Shown here: one piece after another, positions 16,298-25,326 of the stretch
Position numbering within the stretch: position 1 is the first letter of the stretch
Layout: the number at the start of each line of letters is the position of its first letter
Source of the DNA: Acidimicrobiaceae bacterium
GTDB lineage: Bacteria; Actinomycetota; Acidimicrobiia; Acidimicrobiales; RAAP-2
Assembly (NCBI GenBank): GCA_003155915.1
Contig: PMFA01000016.1
Coordinates: 108,833 to 158,934, forward strand
DNA: 50,102 nt
Direction: 5' to 3'
Position numbers and translations under genes: made by a program
Notes under the pieces: model-generated
Databases searched by the model: none
The model's input: only the letters and a program-made list of their open reading frames with translations
Told to the model about the DNA's origin: nothing

Positions 16298-16891
16298 TTA
16301 GGCTTCGGCGCGAAGCTGGCCCGAACGGTAGTGCGTGCGACAGAGCACCTGGTAGTGCACGACGCCTTCGTTGACGTCCCCGGTGACGAATTGATTGCCC
16401 TCGCGCGCAACGACGCCGTCCACCACGCGCGCGTTGCAACGTCCCTTTTGTCCGCACCAGCACGTCGAGGTCAGCGGTAGTTCATGCGCCCAGTCCGAGA
16501 TCGCGAACAGGCGCGCCGAACCGGGAAAGAGATTCAGTAAGAAATCGGCCGAGAGGCCGAAGGCGTGCACGTCGATGCCGAGATCGTCCACCACTTGGGC
16601 GAGGGCGTCGACCTGTTCGACACTCGCAAACTGGGCTTCGTCGATCACGAGGATATTGATGCCGTCGCGACGGAGCCGCTCGATATGTGGCGAGAGGTCT
16701 GCGCCGGGCGCGACCGCCTCGGCGCTGGCCTCGATGCCGATACGACTCGTTACCATTCCATCGTCGCTTCGGTCGCCGAACGTCCACAGAGCGACGTCGC
16801 TTCGACCCTGGCGCAGTTGCCAACACAGTTGCAACGCCAGCGTCGACTTACCCGCCGCCATGGTCCCGTAGGTAAAGGTGAGTTCTGGCAT
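16298..16891 (-). CDS. tdk: Thymidine kinase (TK1-like, type II)
   Basis: A 197-residue cytoplasmic thymidine kinase for pyrimidine salvage (thymidine + ATP to dTMP). The P-loop is GTMAAGKST at residues 9-17, and the Walker B/catalytic region is DEAQF at 84-88. The structural zinc site is formed by Cys144, Cys146, Cys152 and Cys184 (TCWCGQKGRC, then LCRTHY), a small variation on the usual CxxC...CxxC/H spacing. ATG at 16891 follows GAGAGG by three nt of spacing. It leads a minus-strand unit with grpB and possibly the zinc-ribbon gene, and is divergent from trmO. Confidence 0.94.
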   Translation of the reverse strand: MPELTFTYGTMAAGKSTLALQLCWQLRQGRSDVALWTFGDRSDDGMVTSRIGIEASAEAVAPGADLSPHIERLRRDGINILVIDEAQFASVEQVDALAQVVDDLGIDVHAFGLSADFLLNLFPGSARLFAISDWAHELPLTSTCWCGQKGRCNARVVDGVVAREGNQFVTGDVNEGVVHYQVLCRTHYRSGQLRAEA

Positions 16892-17001
16892 GGGCCTCTC
16901 GTCGTTGACTCGAAGGACCTACGTTACTGCCCTCGTTGTTGCCTTTTGGGGCTACGACGTCGGAGGATCGCGACAAATTCGCCGCTCAGTAGATTGGTGA
17001 C

Positions 17002-17460
17002 GTGGACTACACCGTTCGACCTATCGCCTACATCCGCAACGAGCGCAGTGAGGCCCTCGACGATAACTGGGATGAGATCGTCAGCACGGTCGAGCTCGCC
17101 CAGGACGTGCCCGAAGAGGCCCTTCGGGGACTGGAGGAGTTCTCGCACGTGGAGATCGTCTTCTTCGCCGACTGGGCCGAGGACGTGCCGCCGGGACCGT
17201 GGCATCGACACCCGCGCGGCAACGCACAGTGGCCGGACATCGGTGTCTTTGCCCAACGCAACAAGGACCGTCCGAATCGCCTGTTGCTCTCGACCGTCGA
17301 GATCGATGAACTCTCGGAGCGCTCGTTCACCGTGCGCGGGCTTGACGGCATCGACGGGACGCCGGTACTGGACATCAAGCCCGTTTTTCGCTGGAGCGTG
17401 CCGAAGGGTGAACTGCGCGTGGCACCGTGGAGCGAAGAGCTCGGCGAGAACTACTTCTAG
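17002..17460 (+). CDS. trmO: tRNA (adenine-N6)-methyltransferase TrmO family
   Basis: A 152-residue member of the TrmO/YaeB/VirR family, which uses S-adenosylmethionine to methylate t6A37 in threonine tRNAs. The hallmark GVFAQRNKDRPNRLLLSTVE (about residues 81-100) forms the beta-barrel SAM site, and GTPVLDIKPVF follows. It lacks the C-terminal extension of E. coli TrmO, as many short bacterial and archaeal homologues do, so its activity could differ. GTG at 17002 is preceded by TAGATT at 16990-16995 with six nt between, the leaderless pattern. It overlaps the haloalkane dehalogenase gene tail-to-tail by 4 nt. Confidence 0.88.
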   Translation: MDYTVRPIAYIRNERSEALDDNWDEIVSTVELAQDVPEEALRGLEEFSHVEIVFFADWAEDVPPGPWHRHPRGNAQWPDIGVFAQRNKDRPNRLLLSTVEIDELSERSFTVRGLDGIDGTPVLDIKPVFRWSVPKGELRVAPWSEELGENYF

Positions 17461-18365
17461 TTCGCCGCAATAAATCCGTTCAGTACTCGAGCCAACTCCG
17501 GGCCGTTCTCTTCTTGCAAGAAATGGGCGCTGCCCGCAATGGTCGTGTGCGCCTGACCTCGCGATCCGGGAACCTCGCGGAGGAACTTCGCGTCAGCTCC
17601 TCGGGTGATCGCGTCGCCACTGAAGCAACAGAGAAACGGCTTCGTGAAGTTTGCCAGTACGGCCCACGCGGCGACGTTGGCGTCGTGGGCGGGGTCCTCG
17701 GGTGACGTGGGCACCAGCGTCGGGAACTGTCGGGCGCCCTCTTTGTAGGACTCGTCGGGGAACGGCGCGTCGTAGGCCGCGATCACCTCGGCGCTGAGAC
17801 GCTCGCCACAGCCTCCCGAGACGATGTTGCCGATGTGCAGTTCGGGCGTCGTCTGACTGAAGTCCTGCCAGGCCTTGAAGGCCTCGCTCATCCGCTCCTC
17901 GCCCGTCGGCAGTCCCCCGTTGCCGATCGCCACCCGCGCGAATCGCTCCGGATGCTCCCCCACCAGGCGCAGCCCGATCAGGCTGCCCCAGTCCTGGGCG
18001 AAGAGCGTGACGTCGTGCAGTTCCAACTGGTCGAAGAGCAGTTCGCGGACCCACCCGACGTGTCGCGCGTAGGTGTACTCCTTACGCTCACTCGGCTTGT
18101 CGGACCGACCGAAACCGATGAGGTCGGGAGCCACGACGCGATGTCCGGCCTCGACGAGACCGCGAATCATGAAGCGGTACAGGTACGACCACGAAGGTTC
18201 ACCGTGCAACAGCACCACGGTTTGGCCATCGCGCGGTCCCTCGTCCAGATAGGCCATTCGAAGCGCTTCGCCACCACTCGGATCGGCGACGTCCGCGTAG
18301 TGCGGGGCGAAATCGAAACTGCTGAGTCCCTCGAAGTTCTCGTCGGGTGTGCGTAGTCGTTCCAT
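17457..18365 (-). CDS. Haloalkane dehalogenase (alpha/beta hydrolase)
   Basis: A 302-residue alpha/beta hydrolase close to subfamily I haloalkane dehalogenases (DhlA/DhmA type). The nucleophile is Asp125 in LFAQDWGSLIG, with the first halide-binding Trp126 adjacent; Trp166 in the cap is the likely second halide ligand. The oxyanion region is HGEPSWSYLYRF. The acid is Asp251 (FSGDAITRG) after strand 7 and the base His281 (GSAHFLQEE). All catalytic elements are present, so carbon-halogen hydrolysis is likely, although an epoxide or ester hydrolase role cannot be ruled out. It begins 4 nt after the arylsulfatase stop and should be co-transcribed with it. Confidence 0.88.
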   Translation of the reverse strand: MERLRTPDENFEGLSSFDFAPHYADVADPSGGEALRMAYLDEGPRDGQTVVLLHGEPSWSYLYRFMIRGLVEAGHRVVAPDLIGFGRSDKPSERKEYTYARHVGWVRELLFDQLELHDVTLFAQDWGSLIGLRLVGEHPERFARVAIGNGGLPTGEERMSEAFKAWQDFSQTTPELHIGNIVSGGCGERLSAEVIAAYDAPFPDESYKEGARQFPTLVPTSPEDPAHDANVAAWAVLANFTKPFLCCFSGDAITRGADAKFLREVPGSRGQAHTTIAGSAHFLQEENGPELARVLNGFIAAN

Positions 18366-18369
18366 GGTT

Positions 18370-20625
18370 CTATTGCCGGGCCATTCCCTCGCGGGCCGCC
18401 GCCGCCTTCTCGTCGTGGCTGTCCGGAGAGATCAGTTGGATGTCCACCCGCTCGATCCGCCCCTCGAAAGCGAAGTCGTCGACGTAGCGCTTGGAGACGG
18501 GCGAGCCGTGATCGCGACCGATGCCCATGGCGATCGTGGAGAAGATCCTCATCACGAACGGGAGATGGAGCGAACCGGCGTCCCGACCGTCGATCGTCAA
18601 AGTGACATCGGCGTCGCGGCGAGCTCGGCGAAAACGCACGCCGAGCACCGAAGGTCCGTCGGGAATCTCCTGCGTGGATTCCAACACGTGGTGTTCCATG
18701 AAGACGTTGTAGTCGAAGACCAACCGGTTGTCCTGCACGAACAGAGCGACGCCGGCGTTCTCGGTGCCCATGGCGAGAATGACGCCGCCGCGATCGCGTG
18801 CACGATCGACGCGCGCCTCCAAATCCCAGCTCCGTCCCCCGATCCCGGCGGCGGCCGACGGCGGGATCGGATTGAGCGGCGGTAAATAGGTGTAGTGACG
18901 AGACGTCGGATGCGGCGAGTAGTCATGCGACCTTGATGCGAAGAGCACCAGACCGCGATCGTCCAAGGGCAGCACGCCGTACTCCTCAGCTTCGCGCCAC
19001 CAGAGATCGATCAACTCTTTGAGTTTCTCCGGGTTGGTCGCGGCCAGGTCTCGGCACTCCGAGGGATCCTCGGCGACGTGATAGAGCTCCCAGCGATCGT
19101 CGTCGAAGGACACGCCGAAGACGTGTCGCGTGACGGCTTTCCAGCCTTCGTGGTACATCGCGCGGTGCCCACCCATCTCGAAGTACTGCGTCGTCTTTCG
19201 ACTCGGTTCATCGGGCCGGTCAAAGGCGTAGGCCAGGGACACGCCGGCCATCGGCATCTGTTCGAGGCCGCGGTGGGACTCCGGCATCGTGACGCCCGCC
19301 GCCTCGAAGACGGTCGGTGCGATGTCGGTCACGTAGTGGAACTGGTCTCTCACTTCGCCGCGCGCGGCGATGCCCTTCGGCCAGTGGACGACGAGCGGTA
19401 CGTGCACGCCGCCTTCGTGCGTGTTCTGCTTGTACCACTTGAAGGGCGTGTTCCCCGCTTGGGCCCAACCCCAGGGATAGTTCGAGTGACTGCTCGGTCC
19501 CCCGATGTCGTCGAGGTGCTGCACGGCCTCCTCGGGACTTTCCATGACCATGTTGAAGTACTTCATCTCGTGCAACACGCCGAAGGGACCGCCCTCTTGG
19601 CTCGCGCCGTTGTCGCTCATCAAGAGGATCAAGGTGTTGTCGAGTTCGCCAATGGTCTTCAGATCCGCGACGAGCCGACCGATCTGGGCGTCGGTGTGCT
19701 CGAGGAACGCGGCGTAGGCCTCTTGCAGTCGGGCGGCGAGCTTCTTCTGGACCTCGGGCAGTTCGTCCCACGGCTCGACGCCGTCGTTACGCGGAGCGAG
19801 CTCGGTGAACTCCGGGACGATACCCAACTCCTTTTGTCGCGCGAACCATTTGGTCCGAGCAACGTCCCAGCCCTCGTCATAGCGGCCGCGGTGACGCTCG
19901 AGGTACTCACCGGGCGCCTGGTGGGGCGCGTGCGTCGCGCCGAAGGCGAGGTAGGTGAAGAAGGGACGGTCGGGTCGAACTGATTTCGCGTCGTGGATGA
20001 AGCCGATCGCGTGGTCGACGAGGTCCTCGCTGAGGTGGTAACCGTCGGCCACGCTCTTTGGTCGCTCGACGCGGTGATTGTCGTACGTGAGGTCCGGTGC
20101 GAACTGATCGGTCTCGCCGTCGAGGAATCCGTAGTAGCGATCGAACCCCCGCTGCAGCGGCCACTGGTCGAACGGACCGGCCGAGGACGAGTTCTCCATC
20201 GACACGAGATGCCACTTGCCCACCGCGAACGTGGTGTACCCGTACTCGCGCAAGACTTCGGCCATTGTCGCCGCGTGGTTCGAGATCTGTCCACGCATGC
20301 TGGGAAAGCCGGTGCTCCAGTTCGACAGCCCCCGCATACCGACGCTGTGATGATTCCTTCCGGTCAGCAGTGCCGCCCGCGTCGGCGAGCACAGCGGCGT
20401 GACGTGGAAGTTCGAGAACCGAAGCCCGTTCGCGGCCAGTTCGTCGATGTTGGGCGTGACCAGGTCCGAGCCGAAACAGTTGAAGTGAGAGAACCCGAGG
20501 TCGTCAATGAGAATCACCAAAATGTTGGGGGCGTCGTCGTGGGGATGGCTCGGCGTCGGCCACCATGGCGCCGACTCCGCGACCGTGTCACCGATCGTTC
20601 CCTCAAAGTGTTCGTACTGCTTCAC
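18370..20625 (-). CDS. Arylsulfatase (formylglycine-dependent)
   Basis: A 751-residue type I sulfatase that hydrolyses sulfate esters. The formylglycine motif CSPTRAALLTGR places the modified residue at Cys79, the metal-binding pair is Asp41-Asp42 (LIDDLGFSHFNCFG), and later active-site elements are VGKWHL, FGATHAPHQAP and LMSDNGAS. The last ~180 residues, after the sulfatase core, form an extra beta-rich domain. No signal peptide is seen, so it is probably cytoplasmic and needs a formylglycine-generating enzyme or anaerobic maturase encoded elsewhere. GTG at 20625 has AAAGGGGGG six to seven nt upstream. It is the first gene of a two-gene unit with the dehalogenase. Confidence 0.93.
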   Translation of the reverse strand: MKQYEHFEGTIGDTVAESAPWWPTPSHPHDDAPNILVILIDDLGFSHFNCFGSDLVTPNIDELAANGLRFSNFHVTPLCSPTRAALLTGRNHHSVGMRGLSNWSTGFPSMRGQISNHAATMAEVLREYGYTTFAVGKWHLVSMENSSSAGPFDQWPLQRGFDRYYGFLDGETDQFAPDLTYDNHRVERPKSVADGYHLSEDLVDHAIGFIHDAKSVRPDRPFFTYLAFGATHAPHQAPGEYLERHRGRYDEGWDVARTKWFARQKELGIVPEFTELAPRNDGVEPWDELPEVQKKLAARLQEAYAAFLEHTDAQIGRLVADLKTIGELDNTLILLMSDNGASQEGGPFGVLHEMKYFNMVMESPEEAVQHLDDIGGPSSHSNYPWGWAQAGNTPFKWYKQNTHEGGVHVPLVVHWPKGIAARGEVRDQFHYVTDIAPTVFEAAGVTMPESHRGLEQMPMAGVSLAYAFDRPDEPSRKTTQYFEMGGHRAMYHEGWKAVTRHVFGVSFDDDRWELYHVAEDPSECRDLAATNPEKLKELIDLWWREAEEYGVLPLDDRGLVLFASRSHDYSPHPTSRHYTYLPPLNPIPPSAAAGIGGRSWDLEARVDRARDRGGVILAMGTENAGVALFVQDNRLVFDYNVFMEHHVLESTQEIPDGPSVLGVRFRRARRDADVTLTIDGRDAGSLHLPFVMRIFSTIAMGIGRDHGSPVSKRYVDDFAFEGRIERVDIQLISPDSHDEKAAAAREGMARQ

Positions 20626-20673
20626 CGCACCCCCCTTTGACCACCGTTCACGCTACGCCACCTACGAGAGCGA

Positions 20674-21606
20674 TTACGGCGAGTGCTGGATCATGCTCGA
20701 GATAACGTCGCGCTCGGGACACGACGCTGGCCCGAGGACTGAGATCGCCATCGCCGCCGCCGCGTTCCCTCGTCGGGCCGATTCGATGACGGCCGTGCCG
20801 AGGGCCAACTCGGCGAGAAAGACACCGGAGTGCGTGTCGCCCGCGCCGTTGGTATCGACGACGGTGACCTCGAAGCTGTACACGGGTACGGGTTCTTCGC
20901 CCTTCATCAGCACCGTGCAACCGCTCGCGCCGTGACGCACGACGACTCCGGTTCGACCGGTCCGTTGCGCGAGTGTCGCCACAGAATCATCCAACGATTC
21001 CTCACCCGTCAGTAGAGAAGCCTCGGACTCGTTGCAGAGGGTCCAATCGGCGCGCTCAAGAACGCGCACCAGGTTCTCTTGGGGAATATCCATCACTCGA
21101 TTGCTGGGATCGAAGGCGACCACGACGTCCTCGCTCAGCGTCGCCAACCACTCGAGAGCGACTTCCGCGGAACCGGGATACATCACGTTGTAACCGGACA
21201 GCAACACGTAGTCACCACTCCGTACATCGAGCGACAACAGGTCTGAGTATCGAAGTGATCCTTCGGCGCCCGGAGACGTGATGAACGTCCGCTCCCCCTC
21301 GTCATCGATCATCGCCACGCAGAATCCGGCGTCGCGAGTCTCGTCAGCGTCAACGGGCTCGCCCACGTTGTCCTGCTCCAGGGACGACCTCGCGATCGAA
21401 GAAAAGGGACCGCGACCGAGGCGTCCCGCGTAGATAGCCGAGACGCCCTGTCGGGCGGCAGCGCTCATGGCGTTGTAGCCTCCGCCAGTCGTAATCAGAT
21501 GCTCCGTCGCGAGGACGTCGGCGCCGCTTTTCGGGAGTTCTGCGATGCGCAGCACGATATCGATCATGACCGAGTCGAGACAGAAGAGACGCGCCGATGC
21601 ACTCAC
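20674..21606 (-). CDS. PfkB-family carbohydrate/nucleoside kinase
   Basis: A 310-residue ribokinase-fold kinase. The N-terminal substrate segment has TTGGGYNAMSAAARQG, and the C-terminal PfkB signature VVDTNGAGDTHSGVFLAELA carries the catalytic Asp (second D of GAGD). A central lid strand precedes GRLGRGPFSSIAR. The substrate may be a sugar, sugar phosphate or nucleoside; sequence alone does not tell. GTG at 21606 is supported by TAGGGT six nt upstream (leaderless) or by AGGGTGA read as a ribosome binding site. It is divergent from the NCS1 permease across about 120 nt and resembles the second PfkB at 24382, suggesting a shared substrate class. Confidence 0.88.
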   Translation of the reverse strand: MSASARLFCLDSVMIDIVLRIAELPKSGADVLATEHLITTGGGYNAMSAAARQGVSAIYAGRLGRGPFSSIARSSLEQDNVGEPVDADETRDAGFCVAMIDDEGERTFITSPGAEGSLRYSDLLSLDVRSGDYVLLSGYNVMYPGSAEVALEWLATLSEDVVVAFDPSNRVMDIPQENLVRVLERADWTLCNESEASLLTGEESLDDSVATLAQRTGRTGVVVRHGASGCTVLMKGEEPVPVYSFEVTVVDTNGAGDTHSGVFLAELALGTAVIESARRGNAAAAMAISVLGPASCPERDVISSMIQHSP

Positions 21607-21725
21607 GCGTTCACCCTAATGAGTGTCGTGGTCGCCATCGAAGGTATGTGAATCATTTGCTTACTTCGACACGCGCGGCCCGCCTACAATCGACGAAAGC
21701 CACGCGACGTCGAGAAAGAGGTGCG

Positions 21726-23213
21726 GTGAGCGAAATCTCCGAAGTACTCGGTACCGGTAGCGCCGGTGCGTTACGAATTGAAGAGAACGGCATCAATGTC
21801 ATCTCCGAAGCCGAACGTAAGGGCCAGCCCCGGGAGCTCTTCTGGCCCTGGTTCGGGGCCAACGTGTCAGTCCTCGGACTCAGTTACGGCGCGTACATCT
21901 TGGGTTTTGGCATCTCGTTCTGGCAGGGGCTGATCGTCGGACTCATCGGCATCATCATCAGTTTCGTACTGTGTGGCATCATCGCAACCGCTGGGAAGCG
22001 GGGCTCGGCTCCGACGATGGTGCTCAGTCGCGCCGCCTACGGTGTGCGGGGAAATCGTCTTCCGTCGTTCATCTCCTGGCTGCTCTGCGTTGGGTGGGAG
22101 ACCGTGCTCACCGTCATCGCCGTGCTCGCGACCTCGACGGTCTTCACGAGGCTTGGTTGGGGCGGCGGCAACGGAGTCAAGGCCGTGGCCATGGTCGTCA
22201 TCGCGGCGTTGATCATCGTCGGCGGCGTCATGGGTTTCGATCTGATCATGCGGATGCAGGCGGTCATCACCGTGATCACCGGAGTCCTCACGGTCATGTT
22301 CATCATCCTCACGTTCAAGCACGTGCACTGGCACGTCGTGTCGCAACTGCACAGCGGGACCACACAAAGCCTCATCGGCGCACTGGTCTTCGTGATGACG
22401 GGTTTCGGCCTTGGATGGGTCAACGCGGCGGCCGACTATTCGCGTTACCTGCCACGCAAGGCGTCGACGAGCGGCGTTGTCTGGTGGACGACCTTCGGAT
22501 CTTCGATCGCGCCCGTCATCCTCGTGTTCTTCGGTCTCCTTTTGGCCGGTTCGTCGTCGCAACTCAGTTCGGCAATTGGCAACGACCCCGTCGGGGCGTT
22601 AGCCAGGTTGCTGCCGACCTGGTTCCTCGTGCCCTTCGTCATCGTGGCCGTCCTCGGACTCGTCGGTGGTGCGGTGCTCGACATCTACTCCTCGGGCCTC
22701 TCGCTGCTTTCGGCGGGCCTCAAGATTCCGCGCTACGCCGCGGCCGGTGTCGACGGCGTGGTGATGGTCATCGGGACCATTTACATCGTGTTCTTCGCGC
22801 ACAATTTTCTCCCCCAGTTCGAAGGGTTCCTAATCACGGTCGGGGTACTGATCGCCGCGTGGTGTGGCGTGTTCCTCGGTGACATGGCGCTACGCAAGAA
22901 GGACTATTCCGACGCCGACCTCTTTCGCAACTCTGGGCGCTACGGCGACGTGCGACTCATCCCGGTGCTCACCACGATCGTCACGAGCGTGATCGGTTGG
23001 GGCCTCGTGACGAACACCGGCGCGTCGTGGCTGACGTGGCAGGGCTACTTGCTCGGACCAATCCACCTCGGCGGGAAAACCGGGAACTGGGCCTACGCGA
23101 ACCTCGGCGTGTTCGCCGCGCTGGTGCTGAGTTTCCTCGTCACCGTTGCCTTCACGAGCGATTCGGTTCGCCGACAAGAAGAGGCCGCTCCGGCGCCGTT
23201 ACCCGTCTCGTAA
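21726..23213 (+). CDS. NCS1-family nucleobase/purine-cytosine permease
   Basis: A 495-residue membrane transporter with twelve predicted helices, of the nucleobase:cation symporter-1 family (purine/cytosine permease branch). Typical segments are VLSRAAYGVRGNRLPSFISW after helix 2 and the loop GWVNAAADYSRYLPRKAST, a hallmark of this branch. Known substrates in the family include cytosine, purines, allantoin, hydantoins, thiamine and some nucleosides. GTG at 21726 follows AAGAGGTG, a good ribosome binding site; the open frame upstream to 21597 reads through a low-quality region. The neighbours, two PfkB kinases and an ADP-ribosylglycohydrolase, suggest that a nucleoside or ribosylated compound could be the substrate. 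Confidence 0.9.
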   Translation: MSEISEVLGTGSAGALRIEENGINVISEAERKGQPRELFWPWFGANVSVLGLSYGAYILGFGISFWQGLIVGLIGIIISFVLCGIIATAGKRGSAPTMVLSRAAYGVRGNRLPSFISWLLCVGWETVLTVIAVLATSTVFTRLGWGGGNGVKAVAMVVIAALIIVGGVMGFDLIMRMQAVITVITGVLTVMFIILTFKHVHWHVVSQLHSGTTQSLIGALVFVMTGFGLGWVNAAADYSRYLPRKASTSGVVWWTTFGSSIAPVILVFFGLLLAGSSSQLSSAIGNDPVGALARLLPTWFLVPFVIVAVLGLVGGAVLDIYSSGLSLLSAGLKIPRYAAAGVDGVVMVIGTIYIVFFAHNFLPQFEGFLITVGVLIAAWCGVFLGDMALRKKDYSDADLFRNSGRYGDVRLIPVLTTIVTSVIGWGLVTNTGASWLTWQGYLLGPIHLGGKTGNWAYANLGVFAALVLSFLVTVAFTSDSVRRQEEAAPAPLPVS

Positions 23214-23377
23214 GGCACTCGCTGCTCCAGGTCGGAAGACGGCGAAATCAATCGTGACGAGGACGATCCGGCCGGCGGCGACGGACTTGGGTCCGATGAG
23301 AATCCAATCTGTCAATGCGACCCAGGTCCCCAAAATCACTGCGTAGACTTGAGGCGGTTGGGTTCAGAGGAGTTGCA

Positions 23378-24409
23378 TTGCGCATCGGTGTTCTTACGGC
23401 GGGTGGCGACGCGCCCGGCCTCAACGCGGCCATCCGGGCCATCGGCCAAATGGCCCTGCGCGACGGACACGAAGTCATCGGCATCGCCAACGGCTGGGCC
23501 GGACTGGCCAGCGAATACGCCGGTCGTCCCCTCCTCGCGAGCGACCTCCAGGGCGTCATCGCCCAGGGCGGAACGCTGCTCGGCACCGCGCGCTACAACC
23601 TCGACAGCCCGACGGGCGGTCGCGAACGGGTGCTGGCCGCCATCGATGAGCATCTCGATGCGTTGATCTCCATTGGCGGCGACGGTACGCACCGAATTTC
23701 GACGTGGCTGGCCGATCACGGGGCGCCCATCGTCGGCGTGCCCAAGACCCTCGACAACGACCTGCTCGGCACCGACTACTGCATCGGCTTTGACACCGCG
23801 ATCAGCATCGTGTGTGAATCGATCGACCGGCTCTACACGACGGCGGCGTCGCATCACCGCGTCATGGTCGTCGAGACGATGGGACGCCTGACCGGCTGGG
23901 TCGCCGCGATGGGCGGACTCGCCGGCGGTGCGGACATGATCGTGATTCCCGAATTCCCGGTAACGATGGACGACATCATGCGCCACCTCGGACGCCGGGT
24001 GGACGCCGGTTTGGCGTTCTCGATCGTCGTCGTCGCCGAAGGCGTGAACCTCTCGACGCTCGGTGGTACCGAGAAGGGTGAACTCTCGACCGAAGGTGTC
24101 GGAGGCGTGCGCCTGGCGACGCGGGGCGTCGGACAGTTCGTCGCGTCCAAGATTGAAGAGCTCACGGATATTGAAGTGCGCACCACGGTCCTCGGTCACT
24201 TGCAGCGCGGCGGCAGCCCGACCGCGCACGACCGTATCTGGGCGACGCGCGTCGGGGCCGGCGCCTACGACGCGGTCACCGCGGGCAAGTTCGGGACAAT
24301 CCCGGTCGTGCGCGACAACACCGTGGTGCTCAGTCCCCTCTCATCGGTGATCGGCGGCCAGCGCCAGGTGCCGCGCGAGATCTACGAGCTCTGCTCGGTC
24401 TTCTTCTGA
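23378..24409 (+). CDS. pfkA: 6-Phosphofructokinase, group III (ATP-type residues)
   Basis: A 343-residue phosphofructokinase converting fructose 6-phosphate to fructose 1,6-bisphosphate, the committed glycolytic step. Motifs are LTAGGDAPGLNAAIRA, GGDGTHRIS and PKTLDNDLLGTDYCIGFDTA. The Gly after the GGD Asp together with Lys in PKTLDND is the combination of ATP-dependent group III enzymes such as those of Streptomyces; pyrophosphate-dependent ones have Asp in place of that Gly. TTG at 23378 is chosen because AGGAG lies 6-7 nt upstream and it starts the conserved LRIGVLTAGG. It is downstream of the permease, and overlaps the second PfkB gene tail-to-tail by 28 nt. Confidence 0.93.
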   Translation: MRIGVLTAGGDAPGLNAAIRAIGQMALRDGHEVIGIANGWAGLASEYAGRPLLASDLQGVIAQGGTLLGTARYNLDSPTGGRERVLAAIDEHLDALISIGGDGTHRISTWLADHGAPIVGVPKTLDNDLLGTDYCIGFDTAISIVCESIDRLYTTAASHHRVMVVETMGRLTGWVAAMGGLAGGADMIVIPEFPVTMDDIMRHLGRRVDAGLAFSIVVVAEGVNLSTLGGTEKGELSTEGVGGVRLATRGVGQFVASKIEELTDIEVRTTVLGHLQRGGSPTAHDRIWATRVGAGAYDAVTAGKFGTIPVVRDNTVVLSPLSSVIGGQRQVPREIYELCSVFF

Positions 24410-25326
24410 TCCAAGAACTCTTCGAGTTCTTGCCTCGTCGGACCGGTGGCCGGACCGCGTTTCGTAACTGACATCGCCGCGGCCGCGTTGGCCCAGCGAG
24501 CCGCACCCAAAGACGAGCGACCCTCGGCCAACGCGGCCGCGAACGCTCCCAGATGACAGTCCCCCGCGCCATTCGTGTCGACACTCTCGACGGCGAATCC
24601 CGCCACCGCAATGCTGTGACGTTCCGATTGTGCGACAACGCAGCCCTCAGCACCCACGCGAACGATGGCACCGCCGCGATTCATCCGAGCGCGAAGGAGA
24701 CGTGCGGATTCCGAGGAGTTGGAAGCGTCCGTGAGCAAGAACGCCTCGCGCTGGTTACACGAGAACCAGTCGACGCGTTCGAAGACCGCGTCCAACATGG
24801 ATTCGGAAATCTCGTTCACGATCGGGCCGGGGTCGAAGAGAAAGTTCGTCGCGCCGGGGATCTGTGTGAGGAACTTGAGCAGCGCGCGGGCGTTGCTCTC
24901 GTGCAAGAGCGCGTAGCCGGAGAAGTAGACGAGATCGCTCTCGCTCACGTCGAGTTCGTCGAGTTGGCCCGTCGAGAGCGTCGCTTCGGCGCCGACACTC
25001 GTGAGGAACGTCCGCTCGCCGCCGTCTTCGACGATGGCCACGACGAACCCGGTGTCGACGTCGTCAATCGGTGGCGTCGCGACGACGATGTCTTCGAGAC
25101 GCATCGCCTCCTGGGCGATTGTCGCGAACGGTCCGAGTCCGACGACCCCGCCGTACACCGAGGCCAGTCCGAGTCGAGAGGCGGCGGCCATGACGTTGAA
25201 ACCTCCCCCGGCGAAGGAGTCACTGCGCTCAACCAACGTGTCCGAACCACGTTCGGGGAGCAGTTCGACGTTCAAGACGACGTCGACGACGACACTATCG
25301 ACGAGGATCAGGCGTGGCGCGCTCAC
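24382..25326 (-). CDS. PfkB-family kinase, second copy
   Basis: A 314-residue ribokinase-fold kinase paralogous to that at 20674. The substrate region is SFAGGGFNVMAAASRLGLAS and the signature is SVDTNGAGDCHLGAFAAAL with the catalytic Asp in GAGD. The same N-terminal LVDSVVVDVVLNV pattern (LDSVMIDIVLRI in the other copy) points to a common ancestor and probably similar but not identical substrates. GTG at 25326 overlaps the preceding ADP-ribosylglycohydrolase stop by 4 nt (GTGA), so the two are translationally coupled; the longer frame to 25449 is rejected. The hydrolase-then-kinase order fits release and phosphorylation of a ribosyl moiety, as an inference. Confidence 0.88.
   Translation of the reverse strand: MSAPRLILVDSVVVDVVLNVELLPERGSDTLVERSDSFAGGGFNVMAAASRLGLASVYGGVVGLGPFATIAQEAMRLEDIVVATPPIDDVDTGFVVAIVEDGGERTFLTSVGAEATLSTGQLDELDVSESDLVYFSGYALLHESNARALLKFLTQIPGATNFLFDPGPIVNEISESMLDAVFERVDWFSCNQREAFLLTDASNSSESARLLRARMNRGGAIVRVGAEGCVVAQSERHSIAVAGFAVESVDTNGAGDCHLGAFAAALAEGRSSLGAARWANAAAAMSVTKRGPATGPTRQELEEFLDQKKTEQSS

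Noticed and set aside
18349-20640. Several long plus-strand frames opposite the arylsulfatase
   Set aside because: All are complementary to a protein with complete catalytic motifs and show no recognisable domain.
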